The notes beneath the pieces are model-generated. The model was not told the DNA's origin. It did not search any database and saw nothing but the letters and a program-made list of their open reading frames with translations. The position numbers and the translations under genes were made by a program. This document shows, in pieces, positions 25,383 to 34,088 of a stretch of 56,419 bases of DNA. The first letter of the stretch is position 1, and each line of letters begins with the position of its first letter. The DNA comes from WLMZ01 sp037139095 (GTDB lineage: Bacteria > Actinomycetota > Acidimicrobiia > Acidimicrobiales > Ilumatobacteraceae): assembly GCA_037139095.1 (NCBI GenBank), contig JBAXHD010000013.1:1-56419 (forward strand). Direction: 5' to 3'.

Positions 25383-26642
25383 GTGAGCGAGTCGGTCGTG
25401 CCAGTGAGGGTGCCATCGGCTCGCTATACCTCGCCCGATTTCGCGGCTCTCGAGGCCGAGCGAATGTGGCCGCGCGTATGGCAAGTTGCGTGCACGGTTG
25501 ATCATGTCCGTGAGCCAGGTGACTTCTACGAGTACCGGTGCGGCCGCTACAGCGTCATCATCGTTCGCGACCACGACGGCGAGTTGCGCGCATTTCAAAA
25601 CGTATGTCTGCATCGTGGCAATGCCATCTGCGAAGGCAGCGGATCAGGCTTAGAAGAACTGCGTTGCCCGTATCACCGGTGGGCGTGGGATCTCTCGGGG
25701 GCCTTGCGCGAGGTGCCGTCGCGCAAGGGTTTCGGAACGCTCGACAACAACGAGCTAGGGCTCATCACTGCGCGTGTCGATACGTGGGGTCCGCTGGTCT
25801 TTGTGAATCTTGATACGCACGCTGCGCCGCTGGACGAATATCTCGAAGGCGTCCCGCGCGACAGCGAGTGGGCCAATCTGCACGAGTTTCGGTGCAGTTT
25901 CACCACCACCTCGAACGTAGACAGCAACTGGAAGGTTGTCGCCGACGGTTTCAGCGAGACGTATCACGTGCAGGGCATCCACCCAGAAATGTTGGCGAGC
26001 ATCGACGACATGAATACCGAGCAACACGTTTGGGATCATCATTCTGTGTCGCATCAGCGCTACGGCGTGGCGAGTCCGCGGCTGCGCGACCGCAGCGATC
26101 AAGCGGTGTGGGATTCATTTGTGGTTACTCAGGGCGAGCGCATGGGGCCCGAGTTCAAGACCCAATCGCAGGCTCTGGTTCCGCCCGAGGGCCAGACCAT
26201 TCGCGATGTCATTGCGCAACGAATTCGTGAGCATCAGCTCACCCGCGGCATCGACCTGTCGGGCTACGACACCGACGGTCTCCTGCGGCTCTCGCAGTAC
26301 AACCTGTTTCCCAACACCACCGTGCTGGTGTGGGGAGACATGGTCAACGTGCTCATCTCGCGGCCAGGGGCCACGCCCGATCACGCAGAGCTTTCGATGT
26401 ATCTGCTTGCACGTGCGCCCCAAGGTGCACCCGCCGCCAAACCCTTCGACGTTGCGCTGCCTGCAGACGCAAGCCTTGGCGTTGTGATCGATCAAGACCT
26501 CTCGATGCTCAAGCGGTTTCAGCGGGGCCTGCATCAACCTGGTTTCACGCATCTCACGTTGTCGAGCGAGGAGTGTCGCATCATCAACATGCAACGCGTG
26601 TTGGTCACGTATGTAGGTGATGATGCCGACTCGCTGTCGTAG
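25383..26642 (+). CDS. Rieske non-heme iron oxygenase, alpha subunit
   Basis: 419 residues. The Rieske [2Fe-2S] site is C-L-H (near 79-81) and C-P-Y-H (near 100-103). The mononuclear iron site has E-T-Y-H-V-Q-G-I-H after NWKVVADGFS, giving the two His ligands; the Asp ligand is probably in a later D-Q-D segment. The family hydroxylates aromatic rings or demethylates amines with O2. GTG 25383 abuts the stop of the membrane protein gene. No reductase or ferredoxin gene is adjacent. Carnitine/betaine-type monooxygenases share this architecture, which is notable given the methylated-amine operon 7 kb downstream, but the substrate is unproven. Confidence 0.87.
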   Translation: MSESVVPVRVPSARYTSPDFAALEAERMWPRVWQVACTVDHVREPGDFYEYRCGRYSVIIVRDHDGELRAFQNVCLHRGNAICEGSGSGLEELRCPYHRWAWDLSGALREVPSRKGFGTLDNNELGLITARVDTWGPLVFVNLDTHAAPLDEYLEGVPRDSEWANLHEFRCSFTTTSNVDSNWKVVADGFSETYHVQGIHPEMLASIDDMNTEQHVWDHHSVSHQRYGVASPRLRDRSDQAVWDSFVVTQGERMGPEFKTQSQALVPPEGQTIRDVIAQRIREHQLTRGIDLSGYDTDGLLRLSQYNLFPNTTVLVWGDMVNVLISRPGATPDHAELSMYLLARAPQGAPAAKPFDVALPADASLGVVIDQDLSMLKRFQRGLHQPGFTHLTLSSEECRIINMQRVLVTYVGDDADSLS

Positions 26643-26715
26643 TCAGGCTCCACGATCCCAATGGTTTGCGCGCTTAGTGTTCCTAAATGGCGCCGACTTT
26701 GACAAAATGTAAAAC

Positions 26716-29325
26716 GTGACTGAATCTGCTGCCTCAACGACCGTGCCATTCATCGTGAATGGCACGCCGGTAAGCGTGCGTAGCGATCATCCGCACCTGC
26801 TGTCGGCCCTGCGCGACGAACTCGACATCACCTCGCCCAAAGATGGTTGCTCGCCAAGTGGGCAGTGCGGATGTTGCACTGTGCTCATCGACGGCAAGGC
26901 TGTGGTCAGCTGCCAGCAGCCGATCGCAAAGATCGAGGGTAAGTCTGTCGTCACGCTCGAAGGCGTTGATGCTGACGAGCGCGATCGATTCGCCAACGCG
27001 TTTGCCGCCTGTGGTGGATTGCAGTGTGGCTTCTGTATCCCTGGCATTGTCATGCGCGCCAAGGCGCAGATCGACAAGAAGGGCGCCGATCTTCAGCGCG
27101 GCGATATGGCGCGGCACCTCGGTGCTCACCTGTGTCGTTGCACCGGCTACGTGAAGGTGCTCGACGCCATCGAAGGCGTGGCCTCTGGCAAGACCTTTGA
27201 GCCAGCGCTGTCTGATGCCGTTGGTGGCAACGGTGCCAAGTACGAAGCTCGCGAGCTCACTCTGGGCGATCGTGGCTATGTCGACGACATGCGCGTGCCG
27301 GGCATGCTTCACGCCGCACTGCATCTCACCGATCACACCCGCGCCGATGTGTTGGCTATCGACACCAGCGCCGCCGAGGCCGCTACAGGCGTTACGGCTG
27401 TGTTCACTGCCGCCGACATTCCTGGCGAGCTGATGGTGGGCATCATTTACAAGGACTGGCCGGTGATGATTCCGGTCGGAGGTCGCACCAGTTACGCAGG
27501 CGATGTGCTTGCAGTGGTTGTTGCCGACACCCGCGAGCATGCTCGTGCGGCGGCGCAGTTGATTGCGGTTACCTATAACCCACTCGCCCCGGTAACAGAT
27601 CCAATTGCAGCCTTGCTACCCGATGCGCCAGTGGCGGTGTGGGGCACGGCCTCGAACGTATTGAGTACCAGCGAGTACTCGCGTGGCGATGTCGATGCCG
27701 CCCTTGCGGGTAGCGCCTTCACCGTGCACGAGGTGTTCTCTACGCAACGCATCGAGCATGCGTTTCTTGAACCCGAAAGCACGCTGGCTGTGCCGCAGCC
27801 CGATGGCATCTTGCACGTGTACAGCGGCGGCCAAGGCGTGTGGGACGACCGCGACGACATCGCGCGCATGCTCGGCGTGAACAACGACAGGGTCGTTGTC
27901 ACGCTGGTCTCAAACGGCGGTGCGTTCGGCGGCAAAGAAGACATGTGTAACCAGGCGCACACGGCACTTGCCGCGTGGTGGTTGAAGACTCCGGTGAAAT
28001 GCACCGTGAGCCGCGAAGAGAGCCTGCGCATGCACGCCAAGCGTCATCCGATCATGCTCGAGTACTGGGCCGGTTGCGATGCCGACGGCAAGCTCACCGG
28101 TCTGCGCGTGCATGCGGTTGGTGACTCTGGTGCGTACGCCAGCGTGGGCATGAAGGTTCTCGAGCGAGCCGCGGGCCACGCCAGCGGCCCGTACCGAGTG
28201 CCAGCCATCGATGTCACCGCCGTGGCCGCGCGAACCAATAATCCCGTGTGCGGAGCGTTCCGGGGCTTTGGTGCCAATCAGGCTCAGTTCGCAATGGAGG
28301 GCGTGCTCGATCGCCTCGCGCATCAGGTGGGTATTTCGGGTTGGGAGATTCGTAAGCGAAACGTGATCCACCCCGGCGAGGTGTGGGGTCCGGGCCAGGT
28401 GATGGACGAAGGCAGTGCCGGCGCCGAAGCGTGTCTCGATGCCATCAAGCAGCGCTACGACGAAGCGCGCGCTGCGGGCAAGGCCGTAGGCCTTGGGCTC
28501 GGGTTGAAGAACAGCGGACTCGGCAATGGCTTTCGCGAGTTGTGTCGAGCAGTGGTTCGCTTTCGCGAAACCCCCGACGCGAGTGGGCGCGACATCGAGG
28601 TGCGTCACGGGTTCACCGAGATGGGCCAAGGCGTACACACAGTGGCGTTGCAGATTGCCGCCGAAGAACTTGGCGTCGACCCCAATCGCATCGAGGTCAT
28701 TGTCGACACCACTCGGCAGTTGGGCTTCGGACAGACAACCGGCTCGCGAGGCACGTTGATGGCGGCGGGCTCGGTGCAGCAAGCAGCGTTGGCCGCCGTT
28801 GCCGGGGGCTGCGCGGCGGGCATCGACTATGTCGGTGAGCACCTCGTCGATTGGACGCAAAAGATCGGTGACCCCGATGCGCCAAATCCGCTGATTCACG
28901 CGGCGTTCGGTTATGCAGCGCAGATGGCGGTTATCGATCGCGGTACCGGCATTGTTGAGCGTGTTGTCGCGGTGCACGATGTGGGTCGTGCGGTGAATCC
29001 GTTGTTGTGCGAAGGCCAGATTGAAGGCAGCGTGCATATGGGCTTGGGCTACGCGCTCACCGAACAGTTTCCTCACGACCCCGAGACCGGCTTCCCCACC
29101 AACACCACGTTGCGTTCGCTCGGAATCATGCGCGCCAAAGATGTGCCGATAATCGAAGTGCAGTTGGTCGAGGTGCCTCAGCCCCGATCTCCGTATGGCA
29201 TCAAAGGCGTTGGTGAGATTGGCCTTGTGCCAACTGCGCCGGCTGTTGCCGCAGCGCTCCGCGATCTTGATGGCGAATGGCGCAATACGTTGCCAATGCG
29301 CCCGAAATCGGACACTGAAGACTGA
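26716..29325 (+). CDS. Single-chain molybdenum hydroxylase (xanthine dehydrogenase/aldehyde oxidase family)
   Basis: 869 residues in one chain. An N-terminal plant-type [2Fe-2S] domain (C45, C51, C54, C66) and a second helical [2Fe-2S] domain (C104-x2-C107, C140-x-C142) lead directly into the molybdopterin domains (QRIEHAFLEPES, VSNGGAFGGKED, GAFRGFGANQ, QTTGSRGT). The catalytic Glu is in GVGEIG near residue 834. The FAD domain is absent. This layout is that of Desulfovibrio aldehyde oxidoreductase and of the XdhD/selenium-dependent hydroxylase group; the NGGAFGGKED and IEHAFLEPE blocks look closer to the latter (from memory). The start is GTG 26716. No cofactor-maturation gene is adjacent. 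Confidence 0.88.
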   Translation: MTESAASTTVPFIVNGTPVSVRSDHPHLLSALRDELDITSPKDGCSPSGQCGCCTVLIDGKAVVSCQQPIAKIEGKSVVTLEGVDADERDRFANAFAACGGLQCGFCIPGIVMRAKAQIDKKGADLQRGDMARHLGAHLCRCTGYVKVLDAIEGVASGKTFEPALSDAVGGNGAKYEARELTLGDRGYVDDMRVPGMLHAALHLTDHTRADVLAIDTSAAEAATGVTAVFTAADIPGELMVGIIYKDWPVMIPVGGRTSYAGDVLAVVVADTREHARAAAQLIAVTYNPLAPVTDPIAALLPDAPVAVWGTASNVLSTSEYSRGDVDAALAGSAFTVHEVFSTQRIEHAFLEPESTLAVPQPDGILHVYSGGQGVWDDRDDIARMLGVNNDRVVVTLVSNGGAFGGKEDMCNQAHTALAAWWLKTPVKCTVSREESLRMHAKRHPIMLEYWAGCDADGKLTGLRVHAVGDSGAYASVGMKVLERAAGHASGPYRVPAIDVTAVAARTNNPVCGAFRGFGANQAQFAMEGVLDRLAHQVGISGWEIRKRNVIHPGEVWGPGQVMDEGSAGAEACLDAIKQRYDEARAAGKAVGLGLGLKNSGLGNGFRELCRAVVRFRETPDASGRDIEVRHGFTEMGQGVHTVALQIAAEELGVDPNRIEVIVDTTRQLGFGQTTGSRGTLMAAGSVQQAALAAVAGGCAAGIDYVGEHLVDWTQKIGDPDAPNPLIHAAFGYAAQMAVIDRGTGIVERVVAVHDVGRAVNPLLCEGQIEGSVHMGLGYALTEQFPHDPETGFPTNTTLRSLGIMRAKDVPIIEVQLVEVPQPRSPYGIKGVGEIGLVPTAPAVAAALRDLDGEWRNTLPMRPKSDTED

Positions 29326-29443
29326 GCAAAACGGTGTACGAGATTGTGCTGGTTTGAACGGCACTGCTCGATACCTGAGCTACGGTGTTTATCAGTAGTT
29401 CCGGATCTCAACAGGTTTTCTCGCAGGCTTGGAGCCGCTGTTT

Positions 29444-30856
29444 ATGGTCAATCGCATTGTGAGGATCATTCTTGTAGGGGCGTTGGCAGCTGGCTGCAGT
29501 TCAGCAACCTCTAATGCGTCAGTTCCTGTAACAGATGAGCCTGAGGCCCCGAGCTCGGTCGTCTCTGAGCCCACTGTGCCAGTATCTGCGCCGCGGTGTG
29601 TCGACTCCACCGGTCACCAGACCATCACCATTTGGCACATCCTTCCAGACCAAAACGCAGGGAAGGTATTCAACGAGCTTGTCGCAGAGTTCAATGCGCG
29701 TCAGACCGAAATCACGCTCAAGGCCGAGAACCTCAAAGGCTTTGGCGCGATGCTCGATCGTTTGAACGCTACGCCGAAGGCGGATTGGCCCGACATCGTT
29801 ATCTCGTCAACAGCCTCGCTCGAGCGGCTCACCGACACTGGTCGTATCATTGCCCCCGCTCAGTGTGCGGGCGGCAGCGCAGTAGCCTCAGCGTTGCTTC
29901 CGGTTGTCGCCGCAGCGTATAGCGTCGGTGGCGAACTGCAAGCAGTTCCGTACGGCGTGTCTACGTTGCTGTTGCTGTTCGACGCGAATGAAATGACCGC
30001 AGCGGGTCTTGATCCGACGCACCCACCCACTACCCCCGACGCCTTGATGGCAGCTTCGAAGGCCATCGTGAAGAGTGGGGTTGGCAAGTACGGCCTTGTG
30101 ATCCACGAGTGGTATGCCAACTATGTGATTCAGCAGTGGGCCGCCCAGCGCGGCGAGGTTGTGGCCACGCCGAACAATGGTCGAAGCGGCGAAAAAATTT
30201 CGGTCAACTTCAACACGGCCGACAACCGGGCCGCTATGACCTGGCTCGCTGAGTTGGTTCGTACTGGCGGCGCGGCATGGATCGGCGGCCAACAAACGGG
30301 TCAAGAAGACCTCGTTCGCGTGATTGTTGATTCAACGATGTCGATTCATACCTCAGGCTCGATTGGCGACATCTTGGCGGTTGAGGGTCGTGGACAACTC
30401 TCGAACTTCAAGCTTGGTGTCGGCCCAATGCCCGGTCCTCACACGGGCGGCCTTGTCGGCGGCAACGCGCTGTTTGTCCTCGACCATCAGTCGCCCGAGC
30501 GCGCTGGAGCTGCGTGGAACGTAGTTCGTTGGCTCGCCGAACCAAGCCAGCTGGCACCGTTCGATGTTGCCACTGGGTACATACCGCCGAGCGAAGCCGT
30601 TGCGAATGAGCCTGCGGTAGCGGCGGCTTGGAAGCAACACCCTGAGCTCAAAGTTGGTTACGACCAACTCAAGTCAATGCCGGGCACCGCCGCTTCTGCC
30701 GGGTCGCTGTATGGCCCGTCGATCGATCCAGTTTTTTGGGCTCTGACACACGCCATCCTCGATGATCACGCGGAGCCGGGTGCAGCGCTCGACGCGGCTT
30801 CGAAACAGGCCAACCAGTTGCTCGCCGACTACCTCGCAAAGCGGCCCACCCGATAA
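29444..30856 (+). CDS. Extracellular solute-binding lipoprotein, family 1 (sugar/glycerol-phosphate type)
   Basis: 470 residues. A signal peptide ends in the lipobox L-A-A-G-C. A Ser/Pro/Val-rich linker precedes the mature type I solute-binding fold (TITIWHILPDQNAGKVFNELVAEFNARQTEI, then WPDIVISSTASLERLTDTG and QAVPYGVSTLLLLFDANEM). It resembles UgpB/MalE-type proteins of carbohydrate ABC importers. ATG 29444 has GGAG at 29431-29434; a TTG at 29429 is less likely. No permease or ATPase gene is adjacent, so it must work with distant transporter genes or as a sensor protein. The 118-nt region upstream holds no clear hairpin or promoter. Confidence 0.85.
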   Translation: MVNRIVRIILVGALAAGCSSATSNASVPVTDEPEAPSSVVSEPTVPVSAPRCVDSTGHQTITIWHILPDQNAGKVFNELVAEFNARQTEITLKAENLKGFGAMLDRLNATPKADWPDIVISSTASLERLTDTGRIIAPAQCAGGSAVASALLPVVAAAYSVGGELQAVPYGVSTLLLLFDANEMTAAGLDPTHPPTTPDALMAASKAIVKSGVGKYGLVIHEWYANYVIQQWAAQRGEVVATPNNGRSGEKISVNFNTADNRAAMTWLAELVRTGGAAWIGGQQTGQEDLVRVIVDSTMSIHTSGSIGDILAVEGRGQLSNFKLGVGPMPGPHTGGLVGGNALFVLDHQSPERAGAAWNVVRWLAEPSQLAPFDVATGYIPPSEAVANEPAVAAAWKQHPELKVGYDQLKSMPGTAASAGSLYGPSIDPVFWALTHAILDDHAEPGAALDAASKQANQLLADYLAKRPTR

Positions 30857-30869
30857 CGCCCGGCACGGC

Positions 30870-31223
30870 CTAGCGCTTCTTGCCTCGCAAGCAGTTCCAG
30901 CTGGTCTCAACGCGAGGGTCATCGGCCTTGGCGTACGTGTCGCCCGGGTAGAGCAGTGCACACGCTTGGTCGGCGTCGATTTTCACGACACTGAACTGTT
31001 CGTTGCGGCGATACGTGCAGACCCATCCATAGATGTCGTTCGACATGTTGACCGAGGTCGCCCCGTGTCCGTAGAGGCCGTCGCAATATTTGCCAAAGTC
31101 GATGGAGCCCAGTCGCTCGTCTTTTGTTTGTCTGGTTGTGACGTATTCGCTCATTTTGAACGCGCCGAAGGTGGCGCCAAATCCGAGTCCGAGCGCAAAG
31201 GTGCCTGTGACGAAGCGATTCAT
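30870..31223 (-). CDS. Small exported or membrane-anchored protein of unknown function
   Basis: 117 residues. An uncleaved signal anchor or signal peptide (about 1-25, FVTGTFALGLGFGATFGAF) precedes a polar domain with four cysteines in the pattern YCDGLYG, WVCTYRR, DQACALLYP and NCLRG, suited to two disulfides outside the cell. The start ATG overlaps the response-regulator stop (ATGA), so it is the third gene of the sensor kinase operon. It may be an accessory sensor or the output of that system. I do not recognise the family. Confidence 0.7.
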   Translation of the reverse strand: MNRFVTGTFALGLGFGATFGAFKMSEYVTTRQTKDERLGSIDFGKYCDGLYGHGATSVNMSNDIYGWVCTYRRNEQFSVVKIDADQACALLYPGDTYAKADDPRVETSWNCLRGKKR

Positions 31224-31927
31224 TTACTGTCGCGAACGTCGAGGTATGGGGCAAGGAAAGGCCGGCAACGAATCGCAAAGTCGCGCATCTGTCGCAGCGT
31301 TGGGTCGTCGAGACCGTGCACGACGAGGTCTGGCAAGAGCTGTGCACGGTAGTTCTTCACAGTGTTCAGCTTGAGCCCTGAGATGTCGGCGATCTCTTTG
31401 TACGTGGGATCGTTTGAGCTGAGCAGAGCGCTCCAGAGTTTGGCATGACCTCCGTGATGCACCAACGAGGCGAAGCTCGAAAGGGTTCGATATGGCGAGC
31501 GCTTTGCGGGCAGAAGAGTCTGCACCGCCGGATCTATCGGAGCGCTTCCCGTCTTGATGACGGACTCAATCGCTGCGAGTTGATAGGCCAGCGGTGCGCT
31601 CTTGGAGATCACAGTGGCAATGGGCAGCAGCTCCCAGGCATCGCGTAGGACCTGCGCTACCCACAGGTCGCCTTGCGTGATGATGGCGAGTTTCGCCGAT
31701 GGGCAAGCAAGTTGTATTTCGGCCAATGCGTCGAGGCCCGTGCCCTGCTCTTGTGGAAACGAGAGGTCGACGATGGCGAGATCGAGGCGTGCGATCTTCT
31801 TCAGCGAATCGCCTACGTCGGCGAGCGATACTGCGACCTCAACCTGATGGTTCAGTTTGCTTTCGATAGCGAGCGCAAACAGCTCGGCGAGGGCACTGGC
31901 GTCATCAACGAGCAACAATTGCGCCAC
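31220..31927 (-). CDS. Response regulator with C-terminal HTH
   Basis: 235 residues. The receiver domain (about 1-120) has the acidic pair V-D-D near residues 7-9, the phospho-acceptor Asp in AIVDLSFP and the conserved Lys in ISKSAP. A C-terminal HTH (TYKEIADISGLKLNTVKNYRAQL) is LuxR/NarL-like. GTG 31927 has AAGGA 6 nt upstream and overlaps the end of the histidine kinase gene by 23 nt; longer in-frame starts lie deeper in the kinase gene. It pairs with that kinase. Its target may be the CATGTA-rich region upstream of the operon (inference). Confidence 0.85.
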   Translation of the reverse strand: MAQLLLVDDASALAELFALAIESKLNHQVEVAVSLADVGDSLKKIARLDLAIVDLSFPQEQGTGLDALAEIQLACPSAKLAIITQGDLWVAQVLRDAWELLPIATVISKSAPLAYQLAAIESVIKTGSAPIDPAVQTLLPAKRSPYRTLSSFASLVHHGGHAKLWSALLSSNDPTYKEIADISGLKLNTVKNYRAQLLPDLVVHGLDDPTLRQMRDFAIRCRPFLAPYLDVRDSK

Positions 31928-33182
31928 GATGGTTCCTTTCGGTAAGAGCCACATTGGCTTGCACCTTGGTGCCAGTAGCCGTGGGAACCACAACGAGATG
32001 GCCTTCGCCGAGATCTTGCTGCAGCGACCACAGCGCGCGGCCTACTGGCAGTTCGGAGGGCGTGAGGCCGCCAGCATCGTCGGTGATGGCAATGCTGAGG
32101 TGGTCGTCGCTTTGGGTTACGTCGAAGCTGATGCGCGTGGCGCCCGCGTTGAGGGCGTTCGAGGTAAGCACGCTGACGGCGTGCGAGAAATCTCGACCTA
32201 CCTCGCTGGACACAATCATCGACACATCGTCGAGGGATGGAACGCGGTCGATCAGAACACCGTTGTTCTGTGCTCGGCGTAACCATGGTTGGATGATCTC
32301 GGCGACGCGCACGGTCTCTGTGGCGAAGATCGCGTCGAGCTGGCGCAGTCGAATCTGATGGTCGAGGTCGTCGAGCAGTTGGGCCACGTCTTCAAGTTCG
32401 ATGGACCGCGATTGCACTTGGATCGAGACCAGACGTAGCTGTGCGCAGAGGTCGTCGTGCAACCAATGTGCGTTCTTTTGATGCTCAATGTTTGCGGCCG
32501 TGTCGTATGCGCGTTGTCGGTCGGCCTTCTCGTTGTCGAGGAGTTTGTTGAGCCCCCAAGCAGAGAGCGAGGCGATCATCACCCAAAGATGCACAGTGAC
32601 GAGCACTGGAAATGCGGTACTCCATACGGAACCTGAGTGTTGAAAGGTGGCTGCGCCGAGCAACCCTCCAACCGCACCAAGGTGATACGGAGAGATCAAA
32701 AATGCAGGCCACCATCGTGCAGGCCGTAGCTGCCAGCCGAGGGCCCACGAGGTGAGAACGGCATCGGCTCCGAGGGCGGTGCCAATGGGCCACGTGTTCA
32801 ATGAGGCCCATCCGGGCATGACGGCGAATGCGCTTGTGATGAGTGCTACACCGAGAATAGACCGGATCGCGACACGAGCGGCATAGGGAAACGGGATGTC
32901 TCTCCCGATGACCGCAACCTGAAGTTGTCTCACCGAGAACAGGAGACACACAAGGGTGAACGCGAGTGGGGCGTAGACGATTACTCGCGAGCCTGAGCGG
33001 TTGTGTGCCATGAGGTGATAGGTCCAGCCAAGTACGGCTGCTGTGAGAAAGGCTGCGGCCTCAAGGACGCCTGCCAGCCTGGTAACTGACGACTGAGTGC
33101 GACGCTCGTCATTCCACGCCTCGCGGCCGGCGATCATCGCCAAGCTGCGCTCTACCGATCGAATCGCTGTTTCCCCCCGCAT
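31905..33182 (-). CDS. Sensor histidine kinase (six membrane helices)
   Basis: 425 residues. About six membrane helices occupy residues 35-215, with no large extracellular loop. The dimerisation helix carries the phospho-acceptor in HWLHDDLCAQL (H-D-D type), and the ATPase domain has an N-box LTSNALNAGATRI, G1 DDAGG and a GTKV glycine motif. This is the NarL-partner type (HisKA_3-like). The start is ATG 33182; ATG 33137 (residue 16) is possible. It heads a kinase-regulator-small-protein operon divergent from an uncharacterised gene. The sensed signal is unknown, probably within the membrane. Confidence 0.85.
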   Translation of the reverse strand: MRGETAIRSVERSLAMIAGREAWNDERRTQSSVTRLAGVLEAAAFLTAAVLGWTYHLMAHNRSGSRVIVYAPLAFTLVCLLFSVRQLQVAVIGRDIPFPYAARVAIRSILGVALITSAFAVMPGWASLNTWPIGTALGADAVLTSWALGWQLRPARWWPAFLISPYHLGAVGGLLGAATFQHSGSVWSTAFPVLVTVHLWVMIASLSAWGLNKLLDNEKADRQRAYDTAANIEHQKNAHWLHDDLCAQLRLVSIQVQSRSIELEDVAQLLDDLDHQIRLRQLDAIFATETVRVAEIIQPWLRRAQNNGVLIDRVPSLDDVSMIVSSEVGRDFSHAVSVLTSNALNAGATRISFDVTQSDDHLSIAITDDAGGLTPSELPVGRALWSLQQDLGEGHLVVVPTATGTKVQANVALTERNHRGAIVAR

Positions 33183-33206
33183 CGTCCGTCAGTCTCGCCG
33201 ATACGA

Positions 33207-33273
33207 CATGTAGAGGGAAGGGATGCATGTACATGTACTTCGGTACATGCGTTATTCGGTCTTAACTCATGTA
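33207..33273. repeat. Cluster of CATGTA elements between divergent genes
   Basis: Within 67 bp there are CATGTA at 33207-33212, 33226-33231, 33232-33237 and 33268-33273, and its reverse TACATG at 33230-33235 and 33244-33249. They build a perfect 10-bp palindrome GTACATGTAC (33229-33238) and an inverted repeat GCATGTAC (33225-33232) with GTACATGC (33243-33250). The cluster lies between the sensor kinase operon and the gene at 33297. It has the look of a multi-site regulator-binding region. Confidence 0.6.
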
Positions 33274-33296
33274 GGTCGTCGGCTTACTCTGCTCAC

Positions 33297-33821
33297 ATGA
33301 GCACTGGAGGAAGCGTGGACCCAACTATCGGAATGCGCAACGACGGCGGACTTGAGGGTGCGCGTTTGCCCGGCCGCGGTCGCCTACCATTGCCAACATC
33401 GTGTGCCTCGGCGGCTCCCCCCGTCGCTGTGGCACCGGCCGCTGCAGTACCCCCCGCTGCAGCGGCATTTTTTCCCTTGCCGATTCGGCCGAAGCCGCCG
33501 CGTGGCAAAGTGGTTGTGTCAACGACCATCGATCGCGATGAGATCATGCACGTCATCAAGGGATGTGCTGCGTCGATCGGGTTTTGCGAGCGCTCGTCGC
33601 TGACCAATGCGTCTCACCTCGAGAACGCCGATGGTCTGCAGGTGCTGGTCGTGGTCACAATCTCGCGAACCGCTACGCGGGTTGTGATCATGCCCACCAC
33701 CAATCAGTACGACGATGGTCGGCGAATGACGCTGTCGGCGATTCGTCCGCTGTGCGATGTGATCGAGAGCCTCGTTCGTTCGAGCTTTCCTCTCGAGAAT
33801 TTCGCGTACGTCGAGGCGTGA
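33297..33821 (+). CDS. Uncharacterised protein with Pro/Ala-rich N-terminal linker
   Basis: 174 residues. Residues 1-70 are low-complexity and rich in Gly, Ala and Pro, and probably disordered. Residues about 72-174 form a compact alpha/beta domain (VVVSTTIDRDEIMHVIKGC, LQVLVVVTISRTATRVVIMPTTN). There is no signal peptide. TACTCT (33285-33290) ends 6 nt before ATG 33297, so the transcript may be leaderless. It is divergent from the two-component operon and shares the CATGTA cluster, so it may be that system's target. I do not recognise the family. Confidence 0.65.
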   Translation: MSTGGSVDPTIGMRNDGGLEGARLPGRGRLPLPTSCASAAPPVAVAPAAAVPPAAAAFFPLPIRPKPPRGKVVVSTTIDRDEIMHVIKGCAASIGFCERSSLTNASHLENADGLQVLVVVTISRTATRVVIMPTTNQYDDGRRMTLSAIRPLCDVIESLVRSSFPLENFAYVEA

Positions 33822-33851
33822 TTGCCTGCGCTGGCCGTTGCCTGCGCGTCG

Positions 33852-34088
33852 TTACAGATCGAGCGAGTCGGTGATGGTGTTGCGCGAAACGGTGTGCCAG
33901 CGGCGACAGCCAGCCTGATGGAACCAGCGCTCGATGCTGGTGCCTTCGAGATTGTCGAACATCCACACGTAGTCGATGTCGCGCTCATGCGGATCGGTGA
34001 TGCGATCGGGCACGGTAGGCAGCTCGCCGCCGAAGCCGAACTCTTCGATGGGGCGACTGCCGCAATTTGGACAAGAGAGCCACAGCAT
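33852..34088 (-). CDS. soxD: Sarcosine oxidase delta subunit
   Basis: 78 residues. The SoxD zinc-site pattern is present: C-P-N-C near residues 6-9, a His in TDPHERD and another Cys-containing stretch (HQAGCRRWHTVSRNT). The length is close to other SoxD proteins. The start overlaps the SoxB stop (ATGA). It is the last gene of the methylated-amine operon; in heterotetrameric sarcosine oxidase the delta subunit is structural and binds zinc. Confidence 0.9.
   Translation of the reverse strand: MLWLSCPNCGSRPIEEFGFGGELPTVPDRITDPHERDIDYVWMFDNLEGTSIERWFHQAGCRRWHTVSRNTITDSLDL

Noticed and set aside
27910..29364. 484-residue open frame on the minus strand opposite the molybdenum hydroxylase
   Set aside because: It is antisense to a gene with all cofactor motifs intact and shows no domain features of its own.
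33207..33273. CATGTA cluster as a CRISPR or satellite array
   Set aside because: Units are 6 bp, irregularly spaced and in both orientations, with no spacers of constant size and no cas genes.
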